The notes under the pieces were generated by a model that searched no databases, was not told where the DNA came from, and was given only the letters and a program-made list of their open reading frames with translations. Position numbers and translations under genes: made by a program. From contig NZ_KB911581.1 of NCBI RefSeq assembly GCF_000383595.1, positions 2,858,265 to 2,922,264 of the forward strand: DNA of 64,000 nt. Reading direction: 5' to 3'. Source of the DNA: Streptomyces bottropensis ATCC 25435. Its GTDB lineage: Bacteria > Actinomycetota > Actinomycetes > Streptomycetales > Streptomycetaceae. Below, one piece after another: positions 1-8,559 of this stretch. Position 1 is the first letter of the stretch; every line of letters starts with the position of its first letter.

Positions 1-303
1 CGGGAGGCGTTCACCGCGCCCGGCGCGCTCGACCGGACGGTCCACCTGTCCTACGGGGACACGCCGGCGGTCGCCTATTGCGGACAGATGGTCGCCGATC
101 TCGTCGTGCACACGTGGGATCTCTCGCGGGCGACCGGGGCCGACGAGCGTCTGCCCGACGCGCTGGTGTCGTTCGCCACGGACGAGATCACGCCGTACGC
201 GGGGGAGCTGGAGAAGACCGGGCTGTTCGAGGCCGCGGTGGCACCGCCGGCGGGGGCCGACGCGCAGACCAGGCTGCTGTGTCTGCTCGGGCGCAGGCCG
301 TAG
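1..303 (+). CDS. TIGR03086-type (maleylpyruvate isomerase-like) protein, C-terminal part
   Basis: The open frame runs in from the left edge and stops at TAG 301-303, so only about 100 C-terminal residues are present. The stretch LVVHTWDLSRATG followed by an acidic helix and a short GRRP tail matches the mycothiol-dependent maleylpyruvate isomerase-like/TIGR03086 family of actinobacterial DinB-fold proteins. The VHTWDLSRATG segment normally carries one of the metal-ligand histidines. Many members are annotated as metal-binding proteins without known substrate. The start and N-terminal domain lie outside the window. The gene converges on the catalase gene. Confidence 0.7.
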   Translation, partial: REAFTAPGALDRTVHLSYGDTPAVAYCGQMVADLVVHTWDLSRATGADERLPDALVSFATDEITPYAGELEKTGLFEAAVAPPAGADAQTRLLCLLGRRP

Positions 304-317
304 GACGTTCCGCCTCG

Positions 318-405
318 GGCTCGTGCCGTCGCGAGGGACGGTGCCGCTCGTGCTCGTATCGTCGCGAGGAACGGGTCCCCCCGGGCTCTTGTCGTCGCGT
401 CGCGC
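318..405. repeat. degenerate direct repeats (about 3 copies)
   Basis: Three related segments, near 318, 350 and 384, share the core CTCGTGCCGTCGCGAGG / CTCGTATCGTCGCGAGG / CTCTTGTCGTCGCG. They lie between the convergent TIGR03086-type and catalase genes. No coding role is visible. Confidence 0.4.
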
Positions 406-409
406 TCGT

Positions 410-444
410 GGAGGCCGGGCTGCCTGTCGGACCGCCCGGCCTCC
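410..444. terminator. hairpin between convergent genes
   Basis: An 11-bp perfect stem, GGAGGCCGGGC (410-420) with GCCCGGCCTCC (434-444), and a 13-nt loop. It lies 12 bp beyond the catalase stop, so it probably terminates that transcript, and possibly the facing one too. There is no U tract, as is usual for Streptomyces terminators. Confidence 0.65.
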
Positions 445-455
445 TGCCGCCGCCC

Positions 456-2561
456 TCAGCAGCGGGCCGGCGGGCGGCCCCGGTGACGGTGGGCCGCGAT
501 CGCCGCCAGGAACTCGCGGGTGAACTCGTCGCCCACCCGGCCCTGGGCGGTGTCCGTCACGACACCCCGGTCCGCCACCACGTGATGGAACTCCGAGGAG
601 AGGCGTATCCCCTCGGGTCGCAGGGCCGCGACGACGCCCACCCCGGAGCCGAGCGCGCCGATCGGTTTGCCGTGACGGTAGGCGTCGCGGACGAAACGCA
701 TGGCGTCGGGGTCGGCCGCGGAGGGCGGGGTGGCCACGGGGCCGCCGGGAAGCAGCACCGCGTCGTAGAGGACGGACGCCATCGTCGGCAGGGCCCGGTC
801 CACGGTGTACTCCGCGCCGTCCGCGCCGCGCACGGTGCCGTCCTCGGCCGCCAGCGCCTCGACGACCGCACCCTCGGCCGCCAGTGCCTCCCGCACACCG
901 GTCACCTGCTCCGCGTCCACGCCGTCCGCGACCAGGACGGCGATCCGGCGGGTGCGGAGGGAACCGGGGCCGCGCTGGGACTCCAGGCTGAGCGCGGGCG
1001 AGGTGAGCTTGTACGCCGGCGGCTCGGTGTCCGTCGGGGTCGGAACGCCGATGCCCTTGGCCACCTCGGCCGCCAACCGCGGGTCCACCTTGGCCAGTTG
1101 CTCCACCGTGCGGGCCCGGACGGTGAGGGCGCCCACCTTGCCGAGTTCGAAGCGGAAGGCCGCCACGATGTGCTCCTGCTCCCAGGGGGCCATGCTGTTC
1201 CAGAACAGGGCGGGCTGGCTGTGGTGGTCCTTGAAACTCTCGCTGCGGCGGCGGATCTTGGCGCCGTCGACGCGCTCGGCGTGGTGGCGGTAGGCGTGCG
1301 GGTCGCCGCCCGCGTGGGCCGGACAGCCGCCGCCCAGGGAGTTGGGGAAGTAGTTCGTGCCGCCGTGCACCGCCGACTGGTGGTAGCCGTCACGGTGGTT
1401 GGTGCGCACCGGTGCCACCGGGCGGTTCACCGGCAACTGGGAGAAGTTGGGTCCGCCGAGGCGGATCAACTGGGTGTCCAGATAGGAGAAGTTGCGGGCC
1501 TGGAGGAGCGGGTCGTTGGTGAAGTCGATGCCCGGGACGACATTGGCGGTGTGGAAGGCCACCTGCTCCGTCTCGGCGAAGAAGTTCTCGGGGTTGCGGT
1601 CCAGCACCATTCGGCCGATCGGCCGGACCGGCACCTGCTCCTCCGGAATGAGTTTCGTGGCGTCGAGCAGATCGAAGTCGAAGGCGAACTCGTCCTCCTC
1701 CGGCACGAGTTGGACCCCCAGCTCCCACTCCGGGTATTCACCGGCCTCGATCGCGTCCCACAGGTCGCGGCGGTTGAAGTCCGGGTCCCGGCCCTGGCAT
1801 TCCTGCGCCTCGTCCCACACCAGCGAGTGCGTGCCCAGCTTCGGCTTCCAGTGGAACTTGACGAACGTGCCGCGCCCGTCGGCGGTCACGAAACGGAACG
1901 TGTGCACACCGAAGCCCTGCATCATGCGGTAGCTGCGCGGGATCGCCCGGTCCGACATCAGCCACATGATCGCGTGCAGGGTCTCCGGCTGCAGCGACAC
2001 GAAGTCCCAGAGGGTGTCGTGGGCGGACGCGCCCGTCGGGATGTCGTTGTGCGGCTCCGGCTTCACCGCGTGCACGAAGTCGGGGAACTTGATGCCGTCC
2101 TGGATGAAGAAGACCGGGAAGTTGTTCCCGACCAGGTCGTAATTGCCCTCCGACGTATAGAACTTGGTCGCGAAACCGCGCACGTCCCGCACGGTGTCGG
2201 CCGAGCCGCGCGGCCCCTGCACGGTCGAGAACCGTACGAAGACCGGGGTGCGGACCGAGGGGTCCTGGAGGAACGCGGCACGGGTGAACTCCGCGCAGGA
2301 CTCGTACGGTTCGAAGTACCCGTAGGCGCCCGCGCCCCGGGCGTGGACCACCCGCTCCGGGATCCGCTCGTGGTCGAAGTGGGTGAGCTTCTCCCGGAAA
2401 TGGAAGTCCTCCATCAGGGTCGGCCCGCGCTCGCCGACGGTCAGGGAGTCGTCGGTGTGGTCGACGGCCACCCCCTGGTCGGTGGTGAGAGGCCCCGACG
2501 CCGGGTCGTCCGGGTGGGCGGCCTCGCGCTGTTCCCGCTTGCGGTCCATGGGTGAGGTCAT
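456..2561 (-). CDS. katE: large-subunit (HPII-type) catalase with C-terminal DJ-1-like domain
   Basis: Clade-2 heme catalase of 701 residues that dismutates hydrogen peroxide in the cytoplasm. The distal His is H73 in [12 protein letters not shown], the distal Asn is N147 in YDLVGNNFP, and the proximal heme-ligand Tyr is Y360 in [10 protein letters not shown]. From about residue 537 a DJ-1/PfpI-like (class I glutamine amidotransferase fold) domain is appended, as in E. coli HPII. At its nucleophile elbow the sequence is [10 protein letters not shown], so the usual Cys is missing and this domain is likely structural. The start is ATG 2561, which overlaps the TGA of the upstream DJ-1 gene by 4 bp (ATGA), indicating translational coupling. 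The symbol is assigned by family resemblance only. Confidence 0.93.
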   Translation of the reverse strand: MTSPMDRKREQREAAHPDDPASGPLTTDQGVAVDHTDDSLTVGERGPTLMEDFHFREKLTHFDHERIPERVVHARGAGAYGYFEPYESCAEFTRAAFLQDPSVRTPVFVRFSTVQGPRGSADTVRDVRGFATKFYTSEGNYDLVGNNFPVFFIQDGIKFPDFVHAVKPEPHNDIPTGASAHDTLWDFVSLQPETLHAIMWLMSDRAIPRSYRMMQGFGVHTFRFVTADGRGTFVKFHWKPKLGTHSLVWDEAQECQGRDPDFNRRDLWDAIEAGEYPEWELGVQLVPEEDEFAFDFDLLDATKLIPEEQVPVRPIGRMVLDRNPENFFAETEQVAFHTANVVPGIDFTNDPLLQARNFSYLDTQLIRLGGPNFSQLPVNRPVAPVRTNHRDGYHQSAVHGGTNYFPNSLGGGCPAHAGGDPHAYRHHAERVDGAKIRRRSESFKDHHSQPALFWNSMAPWEQEHIVAAFRFELGKVGALTVRARTVEQLAKVDPRLAAEVAKGIGVPTPTDTEPPAYKLTSPALSLESQRGPGSLRTRRIAVLVADGVDAEQVTGVREALAAEGAVVEALAAEDGTVRGADGAEYTVDRALPTMASVLYDAVLLPGGPVATPPSAADPDAMRFVRDAYRHGKPIGALGSGVGVVAALRPEGIRLSSEFHHVVADRGVVTDTAQGRVGDEFTREFLAAIAAHRHRGRPPARC

Positions 2562-3103
2562 CGGGCGGCCTCCTCGGAGAACACGTCCAGGAACGCCTCG
2601 CAGAACGCCTTGAGGTCGTCCGGTTTGCGGCTGGTGACGAGCTTGTTGGGGCCGTGGTCGCAGATCCGCACCTGCTCGTCGACCCAGGTGCCGCCCGCGT
2701 TGCGGATGTCCGTCCGCAGGCTCGGCCACGAGGTCAGGACCCGGCCCCGGACCACGTCCGCCTCGACCAGCGTCCACGGTGCGTGACAGATCGCGGCGAC
2801 CGGGCGGCCCCGCTCGAAGAACTCCCGGACGAAGGAGACGGCCTGCTCGTCCATGCGCAGGAAGTCCGGATTGGCCACTCCACCGGGCAGGACCAGAGCG
2901 TCGAACGACTCGGCCGGGGTCTCGCCCACCACGGCGTCCACCGGGAACGTGTCCGCCTTGTCGAGGTGGTCGAAGCCCTGGACCCGTCCGGACGTCGTCG
3001 ACACCAGCACGGGCTCGTGCCCGGCGTTCTTCGCCGCCTGCCATGGCTCGGTCAGCTCGATCTGCTCGACACCCTCGGGTGCGGTCAGGAATGCGATACG
3101 CAT
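2558..3103 (-). CDS. DJ-1/PfpI family protein (type 1 glutamine amidotransferase-like)
   Basis: A 181-residue single-domain DJ-1/PfpI protein. It keeps the elbow motif AAICHAPW with the reactive Cys, an upstream glycine-rich LVLPGGVANPD loop and the acidic residue near the N terminus (E18 region). The family includes Hsp31-like glyoxalases and PfpI proteases; the substrate cannot be read from sequence. ATG 3103 follows GAGAGGAG. Its stop overlaps the catalase start by 4 bp, so the two are made from one message. The operon therefore carries an intact-Cys DJ-1 protein next to a catalase whose own DJ-1 domain has lost the Cys, which suggests a joint role in oxidative or carbonyl stress. Confidence 0.88.
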   Translation of the reverse strand: MRIAFLTAPEGVEQIELTEPWQAAKNAGHEPVLVSTTSGRVQGFDHLDKADTFPVDAVVGETPAESFDALVLPGGVANPDFLRMDEQAVSFVREFFERGRPVAAICHAPWTLVEADVVRGRVLTSWPSLRTDIRNAGGTWVDEQVRICDHGPNKLVTSRKPDDLKAFCEAFLDVFSEEAAR

Positions 3104-3124
3104 GGCTGCGATCTCCTCTCGTCA

Positions 3125-3208
3125 GGTGTGTCCGTCGTTCATGTGTCCGTCGTTCATGTGCGTACGTCGTTCATGTGTGTCCGTGGTTCATGTGCGTACG
3201 TCGTTCAT
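3125..3208. repeat. five-copy 15-17 bp tandem repeat containing ATGAAC start-like units
   Basis: Read on the minus strand, each unit begins ATGAACGAC (one copy ATGAACCAC) and ends CGGACAC or GTACGCAC. The distal copy overlaps the TGA stop of the decarboxylase remnant in an ATGA junction (stop 3207-3205, ATG 3208-3206). The units look like tandem duplications of a stop/start overlap. None opens a long frame: the first gives MNDVRT then stop. The DJ-1 gene begins about 20 bp beyond the last copy. Confidence 0.75.
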
Positions 3209-3587
3209 CGGGCCACCACCCGCAGGGTGCGCAGCTGCGGGTCCGAGGGGTCCGGCACGTACATGCCGTGCTCCACCCCGGACGCCAGGTACTCCACGAC
3301 CGCCCGGTTGATCCGCTCGCCCGGGCAGATCACCGGCACTCCGGGCGGATAGGGACTCGCGGGCTCGGCGGCCACCCGGCCCACCGCCTCCTCCAGCGGT
3401 ACCTGCTCCACCGGGCCGAAGAACGCGTCGCGGGGCAGCATCACGCCCTCCAGCTCCAGTTCCTCCGGTTCGGGCAGCCGGACGGGCGGAGGCGGCGGCA
3501 GCGACTCGCGCCGCTTCACGAGCTCGGTGAGGGCGTAGACGAGCGGTGGTCGGGTCGTCGGTCCGTGGTCACACTGTCGTCGTCCAT
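3205..3587 (-). pseudogene. Orn/Lys/Arg decarboxylase remnant (C-terminal domain after internal deletion)
   Basis: The frame ending at 3205 encodes about 110 residues, including SPYPPGVPVICPGERI. This is the signature of the C-terminal domain of group-I PLP decarboxylases (Orn/Lys/Arg decarboxylase or adiA/cadA type). Decarboxylase-like sequence (PLVYALTELV) continues upstream of the first in-frame GTG. A good start, ATG 3587 after AAGGAG, opens the sequence MDDDSVTTD in a different frame and meets TGA 23 codons later. The likely reading is that the original N terminus and C terminus were joined out of frame by loss of the roughly 350-residue PLP-binding core. No active enzyme can be made. 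A standalone C-terminal domain started from GTG 3519 is a less likely alternative. Confidence 0.7.
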
Positions 3588-3681
3588 GTTCTCCTTGCCC
3601 TCGCTGTCCGTCGTGCCGGGCCCCGGGGCGGAGCCCCGAGCCGCCCGCCGGGGCCGGGAACCGGGCTCGGCGGGCGGCCGC

Positions 3682-4122
3682 TCAGGTCGGGGTGGAGCCC
3701 GGCCGGGTGTCCGGCTCCGCGCGGCTGATGTGGGCGAGTGCCGACTCCGGTTGCCGGGAGACGGCCAGGTCGCCGAGGCTGACCATGCCCACCGGGTGCC
3801 CGTCCTCCACGACGGGAAGCCGGCGTATCGCGTGCTCGCGCATCAGCTCCTCGGCGACCGACACCGTCTCGTCCGGGCCGACCACGACCGGGTTCGGGGT
3901 GCAGACGGCCTGGGCGCTCACCGTCAGCGGGTCCGCGCCGGCGGCGACCGCGCGCAGGGCGATGTCGCGGTCGGTCAGGACCCCCACGACCTGCCCGTGC
4001 GCCGCGACCAGAACGTCCCCGACGTCCTTGGCCCGCATCAGCCGCGCCGCCTCGACGAGCGAGGCGGCCGGGCGGACCGCCACCACCCCTGCCGTCATGA
4101 CGTCCCTCACGAACTCGGCCAT
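3682..4122 (-). CDS. CBS-domain pair protein
   Basis: A 146-residue soluble protein made of two CBS repeats. The first spans about residues 5-62 (VRDVMTAGVVAV, then VVGVLTDRDIALRAV) and the second about 73-125 (VCTPNPVVVGPDETV, then GMVSLGDLAV). CBS pairs bind adenosine nucleotides (AMP/ATP/SAM) and act as energy or redox sensors. In Streptomyces such stand-alone proteins are numerous and mostly uncharacterised. The start is ATG 4122 with GGAGG four bases upstream; a longer frame adds an unlikely basic leader. It stands alone, upstream of the decarboxylase remnant. Confidence 0.88.
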   Translation of the reverse strand: MAEFVRDVMTAGVVAVRPAASLVEAARLMRAKDVGDVLVAAHGQVVGVLTDRDIALRAVAAGADPLTVSAQAVCTPNPVVVGPDETVSVAEELMREHAIRRLPVVEDGHPVGMVSLGDLAVSRQPESALAHISRAEPDTRPGSTPT

Positions 4123-4215
4123 GGGCCCTCCGGGCCTCTCGTCGCTCCGCCCCGACTGCGGGGGCGCACGCACACACCGGCGTGACCTTGCCCGCAGTAC
4201 CCGTGCGCGAGGGGC

Positions 4216-4683
4216 CTATGTGTCCCGCTCGTGTGCGGATTCCGTGCCCTCGGCCGAGGGCCGCGCCGCACCGCCCCCGGTCTCGTCACCGGTCTCACCG
4301 GTCTCTTCCCCGGCGTCGACCACCGCCTGCGCGAGCCGGTGCGCCGAGTCGTAGCGCGCGTCCCGCGGCAGCCGCTCCAAGGGCTCCACGAGCGCGTCCG
4401 GGGCGTGCCGGCCCCGTAGGACCCCGATCAGCTCGGCGGGCCCCGCCGGGAAGGACGTACGGCCCAGGACCCGGGCCAGCTCCAGTTGCAGCGCCGCCAC
4501 CCGTGTGGGCGCCCGGCTGGGCGTCACCGGCCCGTACGCGACCTCCGGGTCGTCCTCGGCGTAGGGCTCGGGGTCGTGCCACTCCTCCGTCCGGGTGGGA
4601 TGCCCCGAACGGAGCAACCCCTGGAGTTCCTGCTTCATCTCGTCGTCGCGGTGGGCGCTCAGCCTGTCGCTGCCTCGCTGCAT
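4216..4683 (-). CDS. DUF2795 domain protein
   Basis: A 155-residue acidic protein. Residues about 67-124 (LELARVLGRTSFPAG through RYDSAHRLAQAV) form the DUF2795 helical domain common in actinobacteria, and the middle segment EEWHDPEPYAEDDPEVAYGP is a conserved acidic linker. The tail is a Glu/Gly/Thr-rich low-complexity region. ATG 4683 has AAGGGGAG immediately upstream. The function of the family is unknown. It has no coupled neighbour. Confidence 0.8.
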   Translation of the reverse strand: MQRGSDRLSAHRDDEMKQELQGLLRSGHPTRTEEWHDPEPYAEDDPEVAYGPVTPSRAPTRVAALQLELARVLGRTSFPAGPAELIGVLRGRHAPDALVEPLERLPRDARYDSAHRLAQAVVDAGEETGETGDETGGGAARPSAEGTESAHERDT

Positions 4684-4845
4684 GACTCCCCTTGGATCGT
4701 CGGTGGCCCTCGCGTACCCGAACACCCCGGGGCGACACGGACGCATCCCGTCCGGTTCCGCGCGGCGCCCTGGTTTACCCGTCCGCGCGGCGGAGACCCG
4801 GCCCGACGCCCCCCCACGGCACGTTCCCCGGGAAGGACCGGACCC

Positions 4846-4977
4846 ATGACGGCTGTCGCTGTGATCATTCCGCTGCTCATGCTCGGCGTCGTACTGGCGC
4901 TGGGCCGCTACGAGGAGCTGGTGCTGCCACCCGTCGAGCGGGCCGACCGGCCGGAACAGACCGTGCCGGTCCGCTGA
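4846..4977 (+). CDS. small single-pass membrane protein (43 aa)
   Basis: ATG 4846 is preceded by GGAAGGA at good spacing. The product has one hydrophobic segment at residues 2-19 (AVAVIIPLLMLGVVLALG), followed by RYEELVLPP and a short polar tail. It resembles a family of short Streptomyces membrane proteins that I recognise only by pattern. It is divergent from the DUF2795 gene and about 160 bp away. Role unknown. Confidence 0.6.
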   Translation: MTAVAVIIPLLMLGVVLALGRYEELVLPPVERADRPEQTVPVR

Positions 4978-5077
4978 ACGGCGACGCGAACGGCGCCCGG
5001 TGTCCAGGACCACTTGCCAGGCCACCGGGCACGGCGCACGGACCGCTCAATCCTCCTTGCCGCTGTCGGACAAAAGA

Positions 5078-5122
5078 GAAGAGTTCAGTCCCCGTGGCCC
5101 TGACCTGGGCACTGAACTCTTC
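5078..5122. terminator. 12-bp inverted repeat, possible terminator
   Basis: GAAGAGTTCAGT (5078-5089) pairs perfectly with ACTGAACTCTTC (5111-5122) around a 21-nt spacer. It is about 100 bp after the small membrane protein gene and just before the MFS fragment. It could be a terminator, or the end of a lost element. The arms are less GC-rich than the surroundings. Confidence 0.45.
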
Positions 5123-5142
5123 GGCCTGTGGGTGACCTTCTG

Positions 5143-5307
5143 ATGGCCGCCCTCGCGCTCGGCCCCGTCATCGCGGGCGTGATCCTCGACCACTTCGCAT
5201 GGCGCTGGATCTGCCTGCTGCCCGTCCCCGCCTCGCTGCTTGCGCTGGTCGTCGCGGCGAAGCTGCTCAACGATTCCCGTGCCCCGGGCACGCGTCGGCT
5301 GGACTGA
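5143..5307 (+). pseudogene. fragment of a DHA2-type MFS transporter
   Basis: An open stretch of 54 codons reads GPVIAGVILDHFAWRWICLLPVP and continues through a second hydrophobic run (ASLLALVVAAKLL) to a stop. This matches the TM4-TM5 and motif-C region of 14-TM drug/proton antiporters (typically GP..GG...ASWRW.F.INVP). All other transmembrane helices are missing on both sides, so this is a decayed remnant. Confidence 0.6.
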
Positions 5308-5904
5308 CCCGGCCAGGTCTCCGCAGCCCTGCGGTGAGCTGACAACTGCCACACCTGGTCAGTGACCTACGGCGCCGTATCAGCGAGGATCCGGTCCTCG
5401 GCGCCGCACTCCCGCGGCCCGCGCACTCCGATTCCGACGGTTGATAGATGAAGGCCATCGGTGAGTCGGCAGCGGCTTCATCCGGATGTCTTCTACTGGT
5501 GGAACTGACGGCAGCTCGCGCATCAACCCCTCCTGCTGACGTGGGCTGCGCCCGGTAGCTACCTCGTGAACACATGTGTCTGCCCCCGCACCCCCGGCGC
5601 TGCGCGCGTCATGGGTTGATCCTGCCGAGCTTGACGAGCGGTCGCTCGATCCAGCGCCGTGGCGGCGCCTCTCCAACCACACAAAAACCAACGCACTTCG
5701 ACAAAACCATTGACCTCCCTATGCCCCACCTCTACTTTTTGACCACTTCCCCGGACTTCGGCCGGTGTATCGGACGGCGATGACGATGCCGGGCAGGCGT
5801 GTCCTCCGCGGGGCCTAGTTCGCCGAGCGCCCGTTCCCCCACACGTCTCTTTTGGAGAGCAGATGAGCGCAAGATCCACTCCTCTCGGACTCGCCGACGC
5901 TCCG
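5308..5904. other. about 600 bp without a recognisable gene
   Basis: No frame on either strand shows a family motif or a convincing start in this stretch. It is locally lower in GC, especially at 5690-5760, where an orphan promoter-like sequence lies. Together with the MFS fragment to the left and the CBM42 fragment to the right, it looks like decayed sequence. Confidence 0.5.
5710..5738 (+). promoter_or_regulatory. candidate sigma-70 (HrdB-type) promoter
   Basis: TTGACC (5710-5715), a 17-bp spacer, then TACTTT (5733-5738), in a locally AT-rich stretch. It points toward the CBM42 remnant and the GH27 gene. It may be the surviving promoter of the lost CBM42 enzyme. Confidence 0.35.
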
Positions 5905-6173
5905 TCGTGTCCTTGCCGTCGGTTAACTCCCCGACCCGCTGGCTGCGGCACCACAGCTACGAACTGAAGCTGGACGTCAACGACGGCGCCACCGCGTTCG
6001 CCCGTGACACCAAGTTCCCCTGGACAGCGGGCTTGGCCGAATCCACCTGCACGTTCTTCCGGTCCCACGACTTCCCGACTGGCCACATGACGCACTGGAA
6101 CCACTCCCTGCGCATCGATCCCGCCTCCACCGCCACCGACCGCGCGGACGCCACCTTCTCCATCGTCTACTGA
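5905..6173 (+). pseudogene. CBM42 (AbfB) domain remnant
   Basis: About 88 codons up to TGA 6171-6173 encode SVNSPTRWLRHHSYELKLD, followed by TAFARDTKFPWTAGLAES and ending DRADATFSIVY. This is the beta-trefoil arabinose-binding AbfB fold, with two of its three repeats recognisable. It closely resembles the CBM42 tails of the two GH43 genes downstream. No catalytic domain precedes it. It is the 3' end of a lost arabinofuranosidase-type gene. Confidence 0.75.
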
Positions 6174-6315
6174 CGCCCCGGCTGAACACGGCGCCGCAGG
6201 GCCCAGCGAACCGGCAACCCCAGGCACAGTGGCCCGGGCCGGCGGACACCTGTCGGCCCGGGGCGTCGTGAGACCGGCTTCATTTCCCCTTCCCTCCCTT
6301 CCCCTGGAGAGCCGC

Positions 6316-8316
6316 ATGCCCCACCCCGCCGCACGAAGATGGACCAGACGCATCACCGCCCAGGTCCTCGCCGTCGGACTCGCCGTCCTGGGTCTGGCGA
6401 GCCTCGACCGGCCCGAGCCGCCGGCGCCCCTGTCCGCCGAACCGGCCGCCGTCAGCACCAACCAGATCGGTGTCACCCCGCCGTCGATGGGCTGGGCGTC
6501 CTGGAACACCTTCTTCAGCAGCATCGACCACAATGTGATCAAGCAGCAGGCCGATGCCCTGGTCTCCTCCGGCATGGCTGACGCCGGCTACAAGTACGTC
6601 AACCTGGATGACGGCTGGTGGCAGGGCGCCCGTGACGCCAACGGCAACATCGTCGTCGACGAGAATCTGTGGCCGGGCGGCATGAAGGCGATGGCCGACT
6701 ACATCCACAGCAAGGGCCTGAAGGCCGGCATCTACACCGACGCGGGCAAGGACGGCTGCGGCTACTACTTCCCCACCACCCGGCCCGCCGCCCCCAACAC
6801 CGGTATGGAGGGCCACTACCAGCAGGACCTGGAAACCTTCCAGCGCTGGGGCTTCGACTACGTCAAGATCGACTGGTGCGGTGGCCAGGCAGAGAAGCTG
6901 GACCAGGAGGCGACGTACAAGCAGATCGCCGCCGCGAACGAGGCCGCCTCCGCAGTCACCGGCCGCAAGCTGGTGCTGTCCTTCTGCGAGTGGGGCACCG
7001 GACTGCCCTGGAACTGGGCCACCGGTCACGGCGACCTGTGGCGCACCAGCCACGACGTCTTCCTGCGCGGGGAGACGCCGAGCATGACGAAGATGTACCG
7101 CAACTTCGACGAATCCCTCCAGTCGGCTGCCCAGCACACTGGCTACTACAACGACCCCGACATGCTGATGGTCGGCCTGAATAGCATGACCGCCCAGCGC
7201 AACCGGCTCCACATGAGCCTGTGGTCCATCTCCGGCGCCCCGCTGCTGGCCGGCAACAACGTGGCCACGATGAGCACCGAGACCCGCGACATCCTCACCA
7301 ACCCCGAGGTCCTCGCCATCGACCAGGACCCGCGCGGCCTGCAGGGCGTCAAGGTCGCCGAGGACACCCGCGGCCTCCAGGTGTACGACAAGGTGCTCTC
7401 CGGCACCGGCAAGCGCGCGGTGATGCTGTTCAACCGCACCGGATCCGCAGCGAACATCACCGTCCGCTGGGCCGACCTCGGCCTGACCACCGCCTCCGCC
7501 ACCGTGCGCAACGCCTGGACCCGCACCGACGCCGGATCCTTCGCCACCGGCTACACCACCTCCGTCCCCGCCAACGACGCGGTGCTCCTGACCGTCTCCG
7601 GCACCGAGACCGCCGGCTCCACCTTCGAGGACACCACCACCGCCACCACCCCGACGTTCAGCAACGTCACGGCCTCGTCCGCGGGCACGAAGCTGGTGGA
7701 CATCACGTACGCCAACGGTGGCACCACCGCGCGCAAGGCCACCATCCAGGTCAACGGCCAGTACGCGTACCGCGTGGCCTTCCCGCCTACCGGCTCGGCC
7801 ACCACCTACCGCACCGTCTCCGTGCTCGCCCACCTGGCCAAGGGCGCCAACACCGTCAAATTCGCCGCGGTCTCCGGCAGTACCGCACCGGACGTCGACG
7901 CTCTCCGCGTCCAGGGCATCCCCGGCACCGACGGGGCAGCCCTGGTCGGCTCCCCCTCGGCCCGCTGTCTGGACATCGAGAAGAACACCAACGTCAACGG
8001 CACCCAGGCACAGCTGTGGGACTGTGCCGGCGGGCGCAACCAGACCTTCACGCAGACCTCGCGCGGCGAACTCGTCGTCTACGGCAACAAGTGCCTCGAC
8101 GCCAACAACAGCGGCACCACCAACGGCACCAAGGTCATCATCTGGGACTGCACAGGCGGCACCAACCAGAAGTGGACCGCCAACTCAGGCGGCACCATCA
8201 CCAACAACCTCTCCGGCCTCTGCCTCGACGCCTCGAACGCGGCAACCGCCAACGGCACCAAACTGATCCTGTGGACCTGCACCGGAGCGGCCAACCAGAA
8301 GTGGACACTCACCTGA
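6316..8316 (+). CDS. secreted GH27 alpha-galactosidase / beta-L-arabinopyranosidase with CBM13
   Basis: A 666-residue exported glycosidase. A basic N terminus and hydrophobic run (about residues 15-30) form the signal region. The GH27 (beta/alpha)8 domain spans about 48-330, with LDDGWW at 97-102, the nucleophile Asp D186 in YVKIDWCGG and the acid/base motif NDPDML at 279-284. A beta domain (to about 430), a jelly-roll module (435-545) and a ricin-type CBM13 with three QxW repeats (547-666) follow. This is the layout known for S. avermitilis GH27 beta-L-arabinopyranosidase. The retained double Asp in LDDGWW, which contacts galactose O4/O6, keeps alpha-galactosidase activity equally possible. 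ATG 6316 follows GGAGA; a longer upstream frame lacks a ribosome site. Confidence 0.88.
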   Translation: MPHPAARRWTRRITAQVLAVGLAVLGLASLDRPEPPAPLSAEPAAVSTNQIGVTPPSMGWASWNTFFSSIDHNVIKQQADALVSSGMADAGYKYVNLDDGWWQGARDANGNIVVDENLWPGGMKAMADYIHSKGLKAGIYTDAGKDGCGYYFPTTRPAAPNTGMEGHYQQDLETFQRWGFDYVKIDWCGGQAEKLDQEATYKQIAAANEAASAVTGRKLVLSFCEWGTGLPWNWATGHGDLWRTSHDVFLRGETPSMTKMYRNFDESLQSAAQHTGYYNDPDMLMVGLNSMTAQRNRLHMSLWSISGAPLLAGNNVATMSTETRDILTNPEVLAIDQDPRGLQGVKVAEDTRGLQVYDKVLSGTGKRAVMLFNRTGSAANITVRWADLGLTTASATVRNAWTRTDAGSFATGYTTSVPANDAVLLTVSGTETAGSTFEDTTTATTPTFSNVTASSAGTKLVDITYANGGTTARKATIQVNGQYAYRVAFPPTGSATTYRTVSVLAHLAKGANTVKFAAVSGSTAPDVDALRVQGIPGTDGAALVGSPSARCLDIEKNTNVNGTQAQLWDCAGGRNQTFTQTSRGELVVYGNKCLDANNSGTTNGTKVIIWDCTGGTNQKWTANSGGTITNNLSGLCLDASNAATANGTKLILWTCTGAANQKWTLT

Positions 8317-8421
8317 CACCCCCATCTACCTGACCACCACGGCACGCGTGGGTTCCGGCAGCCCCGCTGACGGTTACCGAAACCCACTGTGCGCAAGCCC
8401 TCCTACACCTTCCATCCCGGA

Positions 8422-8458
8422 CCGTCCGCCGCGGCACAACACTGGCCGCGGCGGACGG
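8422..8458. terminator. terminator of the GH27 gene
   Basis: A 14-bp perfect stem, CCGTCCGCCGCGGC (8422-8435) with GCCGCGGCGGACGG (8445-8458), and a 9-nt loop. It is about 105 bp after the stop. Confidence 0.75.
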
Positions 8459-8559
8459 AATCACGCCCGGAGAGCGGAAGGTGTGAGTCCCCGCCGGTGC
8501 TACTTGAGATACGCGGCGAGCGGGAGATCTTCCTCCACAACGAGACGCCCCCGCCGCCG

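Noticed and set aside
78..2555. An 825-codon plus-strand frame across the catalase gene
   Set aside because: It is antisense to catalase, with repeated Arg/Val/Gly composition and no family motif.
3205..3519. A 104-residue stand-alone gene starting at GTG 3519 (MKRRES)
   Set aside because: Decarboxylase-like sequence continues upstream of that GTG, and a better ribosome site lies at ATG 3587 in another frame, so a decayed gene fits better than an intended short protein.
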